A DNA stretch of 64,000 nt from positions 186,001-250,000 of the forward strand of contig CALJNB010000005.1 of NCBI GenBank assembly GCA_937981985.1, written 5' to 3'. Positions 15,360-24,096 of the stretch are shown in pieces. The notes beneath the pieces are model-generated. The model was not told the origin of the DNA. It did not search any database and was given only the letters and a program-made list of their open reading frames with translations. Each line of letters opens with the position of its first letter. The stretch's first letter is position 1. This stretch comes from an uncultured bacterium (lineage in GTDB: Bacteria; Myxococcota_A; Bradymonadia; Bradymonadales; Bradymonadaceae). The position numbers and the translations under genes are program-made.

Positions 15360-17315
15360 ATGCTAAAGAGATTTAATGTATGTGTGGCAATCGTTGCCGT
15401 TTTCGCATTCACATCATGTGGTGAAGACGATAAGGACAAAAATAACGCCTCAAATAACGCATCGAACAACGCATCGAACAATGATTCGAATAATACATCG
15501 AATAATACATCGAATAACAAGTCAAACAATGCGTCGAATAATAAGTCGAACAATGATTCGAATAACGGAACCACAACTCCAGTTGAGCAATGCGAAGCTG
15601 CAGGTGATACTTGTGACGTAAGCAAAACAACCAAAACGGGTTTCGTTTGTGTTCCTCCAGTTTTGGGAGACGAAGGCGAGGCAACATGCGCAATAGCTTG
15701 TACCGACCCGAATAGTGCTGAATTAGCAGCCGATGCACCGTACCCATGTTCGTCAGGTCAGATTTGCGTTGACAGCGGCGCAGGCTTTGCTTGTCTTCGT
15801 TCTGATTGCAGCGGCCCTCTTGATGACACCAGTTGTGCTGCTACTGAAACATGTATCACTATCAACGATGTTGTCGCTGATCCGGCTAATCCGGACGGTG
15901 CACCGCTTCGTCAGGGAAGTGCAAGCGTCTGCACGACGCCTGCTGCTGACGCAGTTGGATTGGGTGAAGATTGTACTACACTTAACGGGTGTACAGCTGG
16001 TCTCATTTGTACCGGTACGTGTACACAACCTTGTGGTGATGACGCTGCTTGTACAGCGGATGGCGAGGGATGTATTGGCGAAGAGACAGATACTCTTGGA
16101 GTAGGTGTTGGTTTTTGTGAGGCTAAATGTACGCCATTCGTTGCAGACTCGGGTTGTGCGACTGCCGAGCTTTGTGTTGCCGTGACGTCAACAGAAGGTA
16201 TTTGTCTTCCAACATTAGAAGGTACTCTACCAGCCTATGCCGGCTGTACTGCGCAAACGATGGAAGGTCAGGTTATTCCAGCTGCTGAGTCTTGTGGTCC
16301 GGGTTTACGTTGCATCGGAATTCAAGGAGATCCTAATCCCTTATCGATGTGTTTACCAACATGTGACCCAACACTTGCAACTCCAGATGCACAATCAGCT
16401 ACATGTGAAGGTGTTGCTGCACATTGTTTCGATCTTTCGGGTGGTGATGATACACGTCCAAACAGTGGCGTTTGTTTCGCTTCATGCGAAGCAGCGGATT
16501 ACGGAAGCAACACTTGCCCAGAAACCGGTAATGCCTGTACTCCTCTCAGCGGCGACCGTCACGCATGTTTCCCTGGTGTCGGCACAGCTGACCTTGGTGA
16601 AGCTTGTAATTCTGACGATCGTACTCTTGGATGTAAAGAAGGCCTTACCTGTGCAGTTGATTCAACCGGTACAGGAACATGTGTGAGTTTCTGTGAGCCT
16701 AACCCAATGAATAGTAACGTAGTATGTCAAGCTGACGAAGCATGCTCGGCTATTGGTTCAGTAACCTTTAACTTTGGTATTTGTGGAAAGGTTTGTTCTC
16801 CTACTAATTATGCAGACGCAAATTGTCCTGCCAATCTCCAAAATTGTACAACTGCAAAAGTTGGCGATACTGAAGGTTTATGTTCTGCTTCTGGAAATAT
16901 CGCACTTGGAGACTCGTGTCCGAGCATCCAAAACAACACCTGTGTTAACGGTGATACTTGTGTAAATGATTGGATGCGTGCTCTTGAAGGCGATTTCGAG
17001 TCAGCAGGTCAATGTACTAAGCAGTGTGATCTTTTCGCCGCCGATACTGGATGTGAGGGAACTGATGTTTGTGCTCCTAGCCTTGCAAATTTAAGCGAAA
17101 CTACTGGATATTGTATTGAAAGAGGTGCTGATGCTGCAGTTGGAATGGCGTGTGAAGCCAATAAAGCATGTGGACCTACTTCTACCTGTCTTGGATCAGC
17201 TCCAGGTCAGTGTATCCCATGGTGTCTCCTTTCAGACGGAACAGGTTGTGAGCAAGGCCAGAATTGTATGCCACTTTTCGGTTCTGCAGCAGTTCCTTTC
17301 GGATTCTGTCAGTAA
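15360..17315 (+). CDS. Large cysteine-rich lipoprotein with Asn-Asn-x-Ser linker
   Basis: A 651-residue exported lipoprotein: signal ending in FTSC (Cys 20), an acidic patch, then ten uninterrupted NNxS tetrapeptides encoded at 15441-15560 and a partial eleventh. The rest is a series of Cys-rich modules of roughly 50-60 residues, with repeated C-x-LGE-x-C, GLTC and CxPTC-type spacing that imply many disulfides. This type of Cys-rich repeat surface protein is frequent in Myxococcota; function is unknown. AGGAG lies seven bases before the ATG, and a strong terminator follows, so the gene is probably a stand-alone, well-expressed unit. Confidence 0.8.
   Translation: MLKRFNVCVAIVAVFAFTSCGEDDKDKNNASNNASNNASNNDSNNTSNNTSNNKSNNASNNKSNNDSNNGTTTPVEQCEAAGDTCDVSKTTKTGFVCVPPVLGDEGEATCAIACTDPNSAELAADAPYPCSSGQICVDSGAGFACLRSDCSGPLDDTSCAATETCITINDVVADPANPDGAPLRQGSASVCTTPAADAVGLGEDCTTLNGCTAGLICTGTCTQPCGDDAACTADGEGCIGEETDTLGVGVGFCEAKCTPFVADSGCATAELCVAVTSTEGICLPTLEGTLPAYAGCTAQTMEGQVIPAAESCGPGLRCIGIQGDPNPLSMCLPTCDPTLATPDAQSATCEGVAAHCFDLSGGDDTRPNSGVCFASCEAADYGSNTCPETGNACTPLSGDRHACFPGVGTADLGEACNSDDRTLGCKEGLTCAVDSTGTGTCVSFCEPNPMNSNVVCQADEACSAIGSVTFNFGICGKVCSPTNYADANCPANLQNCTTAKVGDTEGLCSASGNIALGDSCPSIQNNTCVNGDTCVNDWMRALEGDFESAGQCTKQCDLFAADTGCEGTDVCAPSLANLSETTGYCIERGADAAVGMACEANKACGPTSTCLGSAPGQCIPWCLLSDGTGCEQGQNCMPLFGSAAVPFGFCQ
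15441..15560 (+). repeat. Ten tandem 12-bp coding repeats (NNxS)
   Basis: Ten 12-base units of the form AAY-AAY-NNN-TCR, each encoding Asn-Asn-x-Ser with x = Ala, Asp, Thr or Lys. Third positions vary between units, so they are not identical copies, but two neighbouring units (15489-15512) are the same. Because units are multiples of three, changes in copy number would keep frame and alter linker length. Confidence 0.9.
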
Positions 17316-17360
17316 ATCTTAAACGCCTAACTTCTCAGGCGCTTTAACTAAGATCTTATA

Positions 17361-17389
17361 AAGCCGAGCCTACGCTCGGCTTTTTCTTT
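17361..17389 (+). terminator. Rho-independent terminator after the Cys-rich lipoprotein gene
   Basis: A nine-base-pair stem (AAGCCGAGC paired with GCTCGGCTT) closes a four-base loop and runs into TTTTTCTTT. A smaller hairpin (CGCCT/AGGCG, 17324-17341) precedes it without a T tract. It ends the plus-strand transcript before the opposing DUF1552 gene. Confidence 0.92.
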
Positions 17390-17501
17390 GAAACCTAGTG
17401 GGTTCTTTAGAACTTAGTTGGAATTTATGCCGACATGAGGATGCGCCATAAAATTTAAACTGGAAGATTTAGATATAGTAGTTTTGTTTACTAGAAATAG
17501 G

Positions 17502-18890
17502 CTAGGTAATATCGGTTAGTGCACCAGTAACGAAGCGAGGGTCTCCAAAGGTTTGGCTCTCAATCCCAAATGCATTTTGGAAGGATACAAGCATATCGTT
17601 ATGCGGACGATCTAAATAATCTACATACTGACCGGTTTGAAAATATCCCCCGCCGCTACCAGCCATGATGAAAGGCATGTTGGTATGGCTGTGTATCGGA
17701 CCTTCGGAAAGTTCATTGATCCAAACGATGACACAATTATCTAATAAGGTGGTGCCGTCATCACCTTCGACGATTGAATCGAGACGTTGTAATAAGTAGG
17801 CGAATTCGGATGCGAACCAATTATCGCGTTTGATCCATTCGGCTTTCGCCGACTCGCTTCGGGCCGAATGAGAAAGTTGGTGTCCATCACCGTTAGAATC
17901 TAGCCAAGGGAAACGGATGTGATTTTTTGAATTAGAATACTGAATACTTGCCACTCGGGTTTGATCACACGCAAGTGCGGCTACCATGAGGTCAATTTGG
18001 AGACGAGAGATTTCCGGCATTGTATCTTCGGAATCGATTTCTAATTCCGGAGGTGTGTCCGGTACATAGCAAGCCTCGCCTTGTACGTTCGGATTCGCCA
18101 AACGTTTTTCCAAGTCGCGAACCATCGCGCGGTGTGCCTCTAACCGAATTTGGTCTTCTTTCCCGGCTTTTTTCATTACAAAGTTGAATTGTTCTAAAGA
18201 CTGATCAAGCACACTACGACGAAGTCGAATCTTGGGATCCATGGCAGGGTCCATCGTAGGATCCCCTGTATTGGGCGTAAAATCACTAAAGATTTGACGG
18301 AAAACATCTGCGGGGTCATTTTGAGGCGGAATGGGTTGTCCGGGACCAGAATAACTGATTCTAGTACGTACTTCTGCCGTTGCGGCAGTAGTATCGGTTC
18401 GGACCCCTAAATGAAGTGATTTGTATGCGGTTCCGTCACCGATATGATCGGCAATCACTTGGTCGACGGTGATTCCGTCACCCCAACCGGCTAACGAACC
18501 GTCGCCGCCTACAAAAGTTCCACTTTGTAGTGGTCGTCCCGATAGAGCGGTCCCCATCCCACTTTGGTGTCGTTCACCGGGTGAAACATCTTTGGCAGCA
18601 CTTTTATAAGAGAGATTTTTAGGGACTATTATTTTTGATTTTAGTGGAGTTAAGGGTGAAAGTATTTCGCCAAATTCAAAATTCTTTTGGGTTCCCGTAG
18701 GCCACCAAGCGTCATGAATAGTTCCGTTCGGATGGAAGAAATAGATAAAACGTTTAGGTGCGCCTGAGGCGCTTCTTGCTCCCTCAGCGAGTACATCTTT
18801 GGGGTCCCAAAAAGAGGTACCTACCAGCGGCATTGTCAATGCAGTAGCGCCGATGGCCTTAATTAAATCACGTCTTGAAAATTTATTCAT
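17502..18890 (-). CDS. DUF1552 protein with Tat signal
   Basis: A 462-residue exported protein. The N-terminus has a twin-arginine signal (RRDLIK at 6-11, then a hydrophobic stretch), so it is exported folded, perhaps with a cofactor. The body matches DUF1552 proteins: FIYFFHPNG, a GERHQSGMGTALSGR segment, VDQVIADHIG, and late INELSEGPIHSHTNMPFIMAG. The fold is thought to be related to the alkaline-phosphatase-like/DUF1501 group, but activity is unknown. Its start overlaps the stop of the DUF1592 lipoprotein gene (ATGA), the usual pairing in Planctomycetes and Myxococcota. Confidence 0.88.
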   Translation of the reverse strand: MNKFSRRDLIKAIGATALTMPLVGTSFWDPKDVLAEGARSASGAPKRFIYFFHPNGTIHDAWWPTGTQKNFEFGEILSPLTPLKSKIIVPKNLSYKSAAKDVSPGERHQSGMGTALSGRPLQSGTFVGGDGSLAGWGDGITVDQVIADHIGDGTAYKSLHLGVRTDTTAATAEVRTRISYSGPGQPIPPQNDPADVFRQIFSDFTPNTGDPTMDPAMDPKIRLRRSVLDQSLEQFNFVMKKAGKEDQIRLEAHRAMVRDLEKRLANPNVQGEACYVPDTPPELEIDSEDTMPEISRLQIDLMVAALACDQTRVASIQYSNSKNHIRFPWLDSNGDGHQLSHSARSESAKAEWIKRDNWFASEFAYLLQRLDSIVEGDDGTTLLDNCVIVWINELSEGPIHSHTNMPFIMAGSGGGYFQTGQYVDYLDRPHNDMLVSFQNAFGIESQTFGDPRFVTGALTDIT

Positions 18891-20506
18891 TGGTTTCTCC
18901 CCTGTAAAACACGGTATCGAAAGGCATCGCTTGTTGCGATACTGGACATAAGCTCGTCGAACTTCGCGCCATCTTTACTAAACGTTTTGAGTAGTCTTTT
19001 GGTTTCACAGGTATCTTTTTGGGTTTGTTTACGACCATGTGCAAATTGAAACCAATTGGCTCCGATACATTCCTGGGCTTCTGTCGCCTTTGCTAATCGA
19101 CTAGCAAGTTCGATACCCCCCTCATAGTTCCCTGCCAGACTGGGGTCTTTCGTAAATGATAAGTCTCCGGAGTTATCAACGACTTCCCCGCCATCCATTG
19201 CGCGATAGGTTCCCATCGCATCGTAATTCTCAAATCCAAACCCAAGAGGATCGATGCGAACGTGACAAGACGTACAAAAAGAAGAAGCCGTTAGTTGCGT
19301 AAATCGTTCTCGTGTCGTCAAAGCGGGGTCGATTTCGGGTGGGCTAATATTTATATCCATCGGAGGTGCCGGAAGCGGCTGGCATAATACTTTTTCTCTT
19401 ACGAAAATTCCGCGATGAATAGGTGAGCTTTGATCTGGGTAGCTAAGTAGAGCCATGAGAGCCGGGGAGGTCAAAATACCTGCACGTTGCCCTGGTTTTG
19501 AAATCGGCATTGAAGGATCACCGACTTCTCCAAGAGCCGTGGCCAAGTCGGGAGTGAGGAACAGCTTATCGGAAGTGAGTAGACTTTCGACGTCGCCCCC
19601 ACCTTCGAAATGTATATATTTTACAAAGCGCATCGCTGATTCCAAATAATCTTGATTCAACGCGCTGTTGTAGGTTGGATAAAACTCTACATCCTTTCGC
19701 GTCGTTTTGAGGGCATTCAATCCCAGCCACTGACGGTAAAATTCCCCTACAAGGTCGGTTGCTTTCTCGTCTTTCAACATTCGCACAACTTGGGCGTTGA
19801 TGGCTTCTTCAGTTCCTAACGCGTCCGCTTCGGCAGCGTCTAAAAGGATATCATCGGGCATGGAACCCCAGAGAAAATACGATAATCGATTGGCGATTTT
19901 GTACCCATCATTGAGAATGAGTTCTCCTGCTACACCTTCATCCTCGAGATCGATTCTGTAGAGAAATTGCGGCGTGAGCAAGATCGCCATAATTAGAGCT
20001 TGTTTTGCCGTCGTTTCGTCCGACAGCGCTTTTTCTTCATCATAAAATTCTTGAAATTCATCGATCTCTTCTTGAGTGGCCGGACGCCGGAACGCTTTTC
20101 GAAGAAACGTTGCCATCGAGTCGAAAGAGAACTGGGTCGCGTGTTGCTCTCCAATTCGTTCCGATGCATCGAGAATTTTTCTCAATGAAAGATCGCTAAT
20201 CGTATTCTCCGGTGTATTCTCGAATCCTTGACTTGCGTTTTCAAGAGGGAAGGTTGAACGAGCGTAGTCTGCGTTGACCCCGAAAAGGTCTCTTACAGTA
20301 TTATCAAATTCGTATCGAGTTAGTAGGCGCATCGGAGCTATTTCAGCACTAACCTCGTCGCTTTCCGGACATGTTTCTTCGGTCAACAAGGTCGGGTTTT
20401 CACCTTTAACATCGTAGACGAAATCATTTTCGTTCCCCTCGTCACAAGAGAACACCATAATCAGCAATGTAAAATTGAAAATAATAAACAGACTTCTCAC
20501 GTTCAA
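18887..20506 (-). CDS. DUF1587/1595/1592/1588/1585 lipoprotein (PSD-type cytochrome-like)
   Basis: A 539-residue lipoprotein (lipobox VFSC, Cys 21). The domains run in the standard order: DUF1587 (LLTRYEFDNTVRDLFG), DUF1595, DUF1592 (RLSYFLWGSMPDD), DUF1588 (HRGIFVREKVLC) and DUF1585 (C-terminus). DUF1588 contains CTSCH at 411-415, a heme c binding signature, and DUF1585 keeps the FAHGR-Q motif. It is translated just before DUF1552 with a four-base overlap. Such pairs are thought to be periplasmic redox systems, but no substrate is established. Confidence 0.88.
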   Translation of the reverse strand: MNVRSLFIIFNFTLLIMVFSCDEGNENDFVYDVKGENPTLLTEETCPESDEVSAEIAPMRLLTRYEFDNTVRDLFGVNADYARSTFPLENASQGFENTPENTISDLSLRKILDASERIGEQHATQFSFDSMATFLRKAFRRPATQEEIDEFQEFYDEEKALSDETTAKQALIMAILLTPQFLYRIDLEDEGVAGELILNDGYKIANRLSYFLWGSMPDDILLDAAEADALGTEEAINAQVVRMLKDEKATDLVGEFYRQWLGLNALKTTRKDVEFYPTYNSALNQDYLESAMRFVKYIHFEGGGDVESLLTSDKLFLTPDLATALGEVGDPSMPISKPGQRAGILTSPALMALLSYPDQSSPIHRGIFVREKVLCQPLPAPPMDINISPPEIDPALTTRERFTQLTASSFCTSCHVRIDPLGFGFENYDAMGTYRAMDGGEVVDNSGDLSFTKDPSLAGNYEGGIELASRLAKATEAQECIGANWFQFAHGRKQTQKDTCETKRLLKTFSKDGAKFDELMSSIATSDAFRYRVLQGRNQ

Positions 20507-20579
20507 TCCAATTTAGAGTGGTTTAAAAAGTTACCAGAAAGATGAAAAGTAAGCGAATTTGTTCTCAACAATTGGGAGA

Positions 20580-20966
20580 TTAATTATCCAATAAGGTGCG
20601 TTTGGGTTTGGGCGGTGTATTGAACTTTTCGAAATCCTCTTGGCACTCAACGCAACGGGTCGCCGTGGGTTTTACTGTTAGCCGGCCTCGCGGAATGGTC
20701 TCCTCGCACTCCTCGCAAAGCTCGTACGTTCCTGCTTCGATTCTTGAAAGCGCGGATTCGACGGACCGCAGATCTTGATTTTCGCGCAGACGAAGATCGG
20801 ATGCTTCAGCTTGATCTACTTGAGCTTTCGATTTGTCGATACTATCACCGACATGTTGGTCGCGTTGATGCATATCGATCGGAAGGGCGTCCAAAGAAGC
20901 AAGAATTGATTTTTTTCTTTCGAGGAGAATACGTTTCGTTTCGTTGATAAATTTCATATGACTCAC
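20580..20966 (-). CDS. DksA/TraR-type C4 zinc-finger protein
   Basis: A 128-residue cytoplasmic protein with an N-terminal coiled coil and a C-terminal four-cysteine zinc finger (C84-x2-C87-x17-C105-x2-C108), the architecture of DksA/TraR proteins that bind the RNA polymerase secondary channel. The coiled-coil tip here lacks an obvious DxxDxA motif (the tip reads DSIDKSKAQVDQAEASD), so it may not behave like DksA. Translation is from a GTG overlapping the peptidase stop (GTGA), or from an ATG at 20957. Confidence 0.82.
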   Translation of the reverse strand: MSHMKFINETKRILLERKKSILASLDALPIDMHQRDQHVGDSIDKSKAQVDQAEASDLRLRENQDLRSVESALSRIEAGTYELCEECEETIPRGRLTVKPTATRCVECQEDFEKFNTPPKPKRTLLDN

Positions 20967-22513
20967 AGTTCTTGTCGTAACAATTTTCGAAGTGTTTCTC
21001 TTTGGGCTTCTGTTGCTTTCGGGATCGCGAATGGCGTTGAAGACAGAGCTCGCTCTCGTGTGTCTATGCTCAAGATTCGATTTCGTACCGCGGTGTAATC
21101 AGCGTCATTGAGATCTGTCAAAAAGGCGCTGTGTGAAGCATTTGCAACGTAAACTCGAGAGTTCTTGGCCGTATTTACGGTTATCTTTCCAGCCGACCAC
21201 GGATCAAATTTTCCATAAACCGCGATAATATCTTTAGCGTCTGACCGAAGCCACGCATCTACCTCTAACATGGGTTGGGGATCAAAGGTCGGGGAGCTCA
21301 CCCAGGGATAGTCGCCAAATAGATCGCTGTCTTGTTCGAGTTGGTTTTTTCTATAAGCGCTCAAATATCCTAAATCGACCATTCTTTGGAGATGCCCTGC
21401 CGGGTAGCTAAGAGGAAATCCAAGTTGCGTGTAAGCCTGATAATCATAGGCTACGTCTGGGTCATCCTGTCGATCGATAGGTCGCGGTTTGTGGTTAGGT
21501 GCATTCACCTCGGGCAAAATATTGTCTACGAAGAACCCCGCGAGATCTTTGGCACTTGCAGTACCCGGCGGAATGAACTGGCAATATGGATCGCCGTAAT
21601 TTTGCCAATAACTCCATGGGAAATCTATAATCAGTTCGCCGATATCATTTGCGTTTTGTAGACGTTCGGTTTCATTGGCGGGGTTATAGACGTCGGCAAG
21701 CTCGAGTTTTCTATTGAGAGCGCCTAACATCGACGCGTCCAATTTATCCCGACATTCTTTTGTACCTATTTCGGCCAAAAAGAGGGAGTAACGTTCATCA
21801 TTTCTGCCGAAACTAATAGGGGCCACCATAGGAACGGCGAGCTCCAAATCATCAGGATGAAAGTACTCTTGAAAAAGAATCGTCATTCCGCCTTTGCTCC
21901 AACCGGTACCCAGCCAACTTTTGGTAAGGAGGCTTCGCAATGACTTGAGAATTTCATGGGTATCTCCGGCCGACTGTTCGATATTTACGAAGGACCACTG
22001 TTGGTTCTCCGGAGCGGGGATTGCTCCGGGAAAAAAGCGGTGTCCGAGAACAAGTTGGTTGGCGTTCAAAATTTCAGTCGCCCCAACGGGAAGACTATCG
22101 AAGGCGTTGATGCCGGGTAATCCGTAACCTGTCGTTACTAAAACGGTTGGAGCTTCAAAATCTCGAAAATATAGAATAGCGCCCTGGATGAACGCCGGGC
22201 TTGTCTCGGCGAAGTGATCGAGAGGTTGACGGAATTCGATATAGAATTTGCGATACTCCTCGCTCGGTTCAACTTCGTCGACAGACTCTACGTTTGGAAG
22301 CTTTAGAAGTTGATCAGTAATATCAAGCTCGCTACTTGTATCATTCCCGGCATCCATGACTAGCAAGTCGTTATTGTCGGGCAAAGCGTAAGTTGCGGTC
22401 CGGTTATCGCGAATTTCGTCGCTGCCTGAAACATTATAAATTGGATCGAGAGGGGAGTTTGAACAGGCAAAACCCGTTAAAAGTATGAGTATTTGAAGTG
22501 AAAGTATTTTCAT
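20963..22513 (-). CDS. S37-family (PS-10) peptidase lipoprotein
   Basis: A 516-residue predicted secreted serine peptidase of the tripeptidyl-aminopeptidase family. The start at 22513 gives a clean lipoprotein signal (GFAC, Cys 17); the frame reaches 22570 but has no signal there. The alpha/beta-hydrolase triad is visible: Ser in GTGWSKGG (S206), Asp in YGKFDPWSAG, and His in ASHSAFL near the C-terminus. The FRQPLDHF opening is typical of the family. It likely works on peptides outside the inner membrane. It is coupled to the downstream zinc-finger gene by a four-base overlap. Confidence 0.85.
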   Translation of the reverse strand: MKILSLQILILLTGFACSNSPLDPIYNVSGSDEIRDNRTATYALPDNNDLLVMDAGNDTSSELDITDQLLKLPNVESVDEVEPSEEYRKFYIEFRQPLDHFAETSPAFIQGAILYFRDFEAPTVLVTTGYGLPGINAFDSLPVGATEILNANQLVLGHRFFPGAIPAPENQQWSFVNIEQSAGDTHEILKSLRSLLTKSWLGTGWSKGGMTILFQEYFHPDDLELAVPMVAPISFGRNDERYSLFLAEIGTKECRDKLDASMLGALNRKLELADVYNPANETERLQNANDIGELIIDFPWSYWQNYGDPYCQFIPPGTASAKDLAGFFVDNILPEVNAPNHKPRPIDRQDDPDVAYDYQAYTQLGFPLSYPAGHLQRMVDLGYLSAYRKNQLEQDSDLFGDYPWVSSPTFDPQPMLEVDAWLRSDAKDIIAVYGKFDPWSAGKITVNTAKNSRVYVANASHSAFLTDLNDADYTAVRNRILSIDTRERALSSTPFAIPKATEAQRETLRKLLRQEL

Positions 22514-22650
22514 GAAACTCTTGAAGAAATAATCGCAATGCAAAGTACGCAAAAAGCCGCTTTGGAACAAGGATTATGGATTCTCGTCGGAAATGCTTTC
22601 AAATTTGCGCGAAAGTCCTTATGTTGTGCTTTTCTGTTAAGGATTTTAAT

Positions 22651-23970
22651 ATGAAGAATATACTCCTGATCTCTTTTGTCTTCCTCGCGGCGTGTGGAAC
22701 TTATGAGTCTGATATTCAAAAAGAAGTATCAGAACGACCCGGCTACGGAAAAAAGTTTTTTTACTTGGAAGCGCCCTGCGAGATCAATGTCGAGGACATT
22801 GGCACGGTCAATATCGAGGATGAGTATATTGCCGGCGTGATTGCGTGTGAAAACCCACACGCACCTTTTGAAGCTTTGAAGGCGCAAGCGGTCGAAGCGC
22901 GTTCGTTCCTCTATTATAAGAAGTTCATCGAAGGTAAAGACACCGTAAAAAATTCACAAGCAGATCAAGTTTTTCGTTGTAGTCATGCGCCAAACGGTCC
23001 AAATGCCGATCATAAACGTGCTGCAACTGAAACCCGGGGGCAGTACTTAAGTTGGAAAAACGAAATTGTGGCTTCATTCTTCGTCGCTGGTTCAACGCCG
23101 GCCAACCCCGACTCCAACGACCCATTCAATTCATGCAAAGTATCCGGTGAAGATAGTAGTTCAGTCGGAACGCAAAAATGGGTGACTTATAACAAAGGGA
23201 AATCGGGTTGCGATGTTGAACTCACAAAATTAGGTTTGGTTCCAGACGATTGTAATGACAATCCACAAAACCGTGGTGCCGCATCTCAAAATGGTCATGC
23301 TTGTTTAGCGACAGCGGGTGTGAAATACGACGATCAATTTGCTATGTATTATGGCGAGGATATCAAACTTACAACGGCGACCGGTGTTTGTGGAAGTGAT
23401 GCGCCGACGGATAAGTACGACGCCTTTTGCGATACGAAACCAGACGACACCTATTGTTTCGATAATCTATCTACAATCGTGTGTTCTGAGAACCTATCTG
23501 AGAAAGTCGAAGAATGTGAAAATGGCTGTAGCGATGCAGAATGTATAGTTCCGGTCGTGGAGACCTTTTGTACCGGAAAGGCAAACGGAAACTACTGCGA
23601 TAACAATCAGAGTATTGTTTGCGCGAACGAAGTAATTTCCAGTACTACACCGTGTTCCGCCCAATGCACCGGAGGACTTTGTAAAACTGAAGACGGAAAA
23701 ACGGATCCGAACTTTTGCGTTAATCGTCCCTCAAGGGATTATTGCGATTCAGATACCTTAGTCAGTTGTTCCAACAGGATCGTCAGCGCGACTCAAGAGT
23801 GTAAATCTGGCTGCGACGATTCAAAGTGTAATGACCTCGTTAATGAGGACGACGGTGCACTTATTACGATCTCCAAAGGTATCGTTGGTGGTTGCTCCAC
23901 GTTGGAAGATCGTCCCAGCTTTTTCTTGTTCTTTTTAGTTGGATGTTTCCTTTTACGTAGAAAAAAATAA
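22651..23970 (+). CDS. SpoIID-domain Cys-rich lipoprotein with MYXO-CTERM-like anchor
   Basis: A 439-residue protein with a lipobox (LAAC, Cys 15), a SpoIID/LytB-type segment at about 57-90 (DEYIAGVIACE ... EALKAQAVEARSF), three Cys-rich repeats of about 40 residues (C-x-NG-x-YC ... C-x3-C pattern), and a C-terminal GGCS, hydrophobic helix and RRKK tail like MYXO-CTERM sorting signals. SpoIID enzymes cleave denuded peptidoglycan glycan; here the domain may act in cell-wall remodelling rather than sporulation. The ATG at 22651 follows AAGGA with good spacing; the frame extends back to 22576 without a signal. Anchoring at both ends is odd. Confidence 0.78.
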   Translation: MKNILLISFVFLAACGTYESDIQKEVSERPGYGKKFFYLEAPCEINVEDIGTVNIEDEYIAGVIACENPHAPFEALKAQAVEARSFLYYKKFIEGKDTVKNSQADQVFRCSHAPNGPNADHKRAATETRGQYLSWKNEIVASFFVAGSTPANPDSNDPFNSCKVSGEDSSSVGTQKWVTYNKGKSGCDVELTKLGLVPDDCNDNPQNRGAASQNGHACLATAGVKYDDQFAMYYGEDIKLTTATGVCGSDAPTDKYDAFCDTKPDDTYCFDNLSTIVCSENLSEKVEECENGCSDAECIVPVVETFCTGKANGNYCDNNQSIVCANEVISSTTPCSAQCTGGLCKTEDGKTDPNFCVNRPSRDYCDSDTLVSCSNRIVSATQECKSGCDDSKCNDLVNEDDGALITISKGIVGGCSTLEDRPSFFLFFLVGCFLLRRKK

Positions 23971-24096
23971 TCGAAAAGGTTATTTCGCGAGATGTTCGAA
24001 TAGAACCCAAAAACGGAACAGCATTGATAAATCTGGGTTGTTTTCTTTACGTACGTTCTTTTGTATCCACTATTGATAGAACAACAATGAGGTTCC

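Noticed and set aside
15441-15560. Tandem repeats considered as a CRISPR array
   Set aside because: Units are 12 bases with no spacers and translate in frame as NNxS within a lipoprotein.
22651-23970. Endospore formation suggested by a SpoIID domain
   Set aside because: The domain stands alone in a Cys-rich lipoprotein; no other sporulation gene is here.
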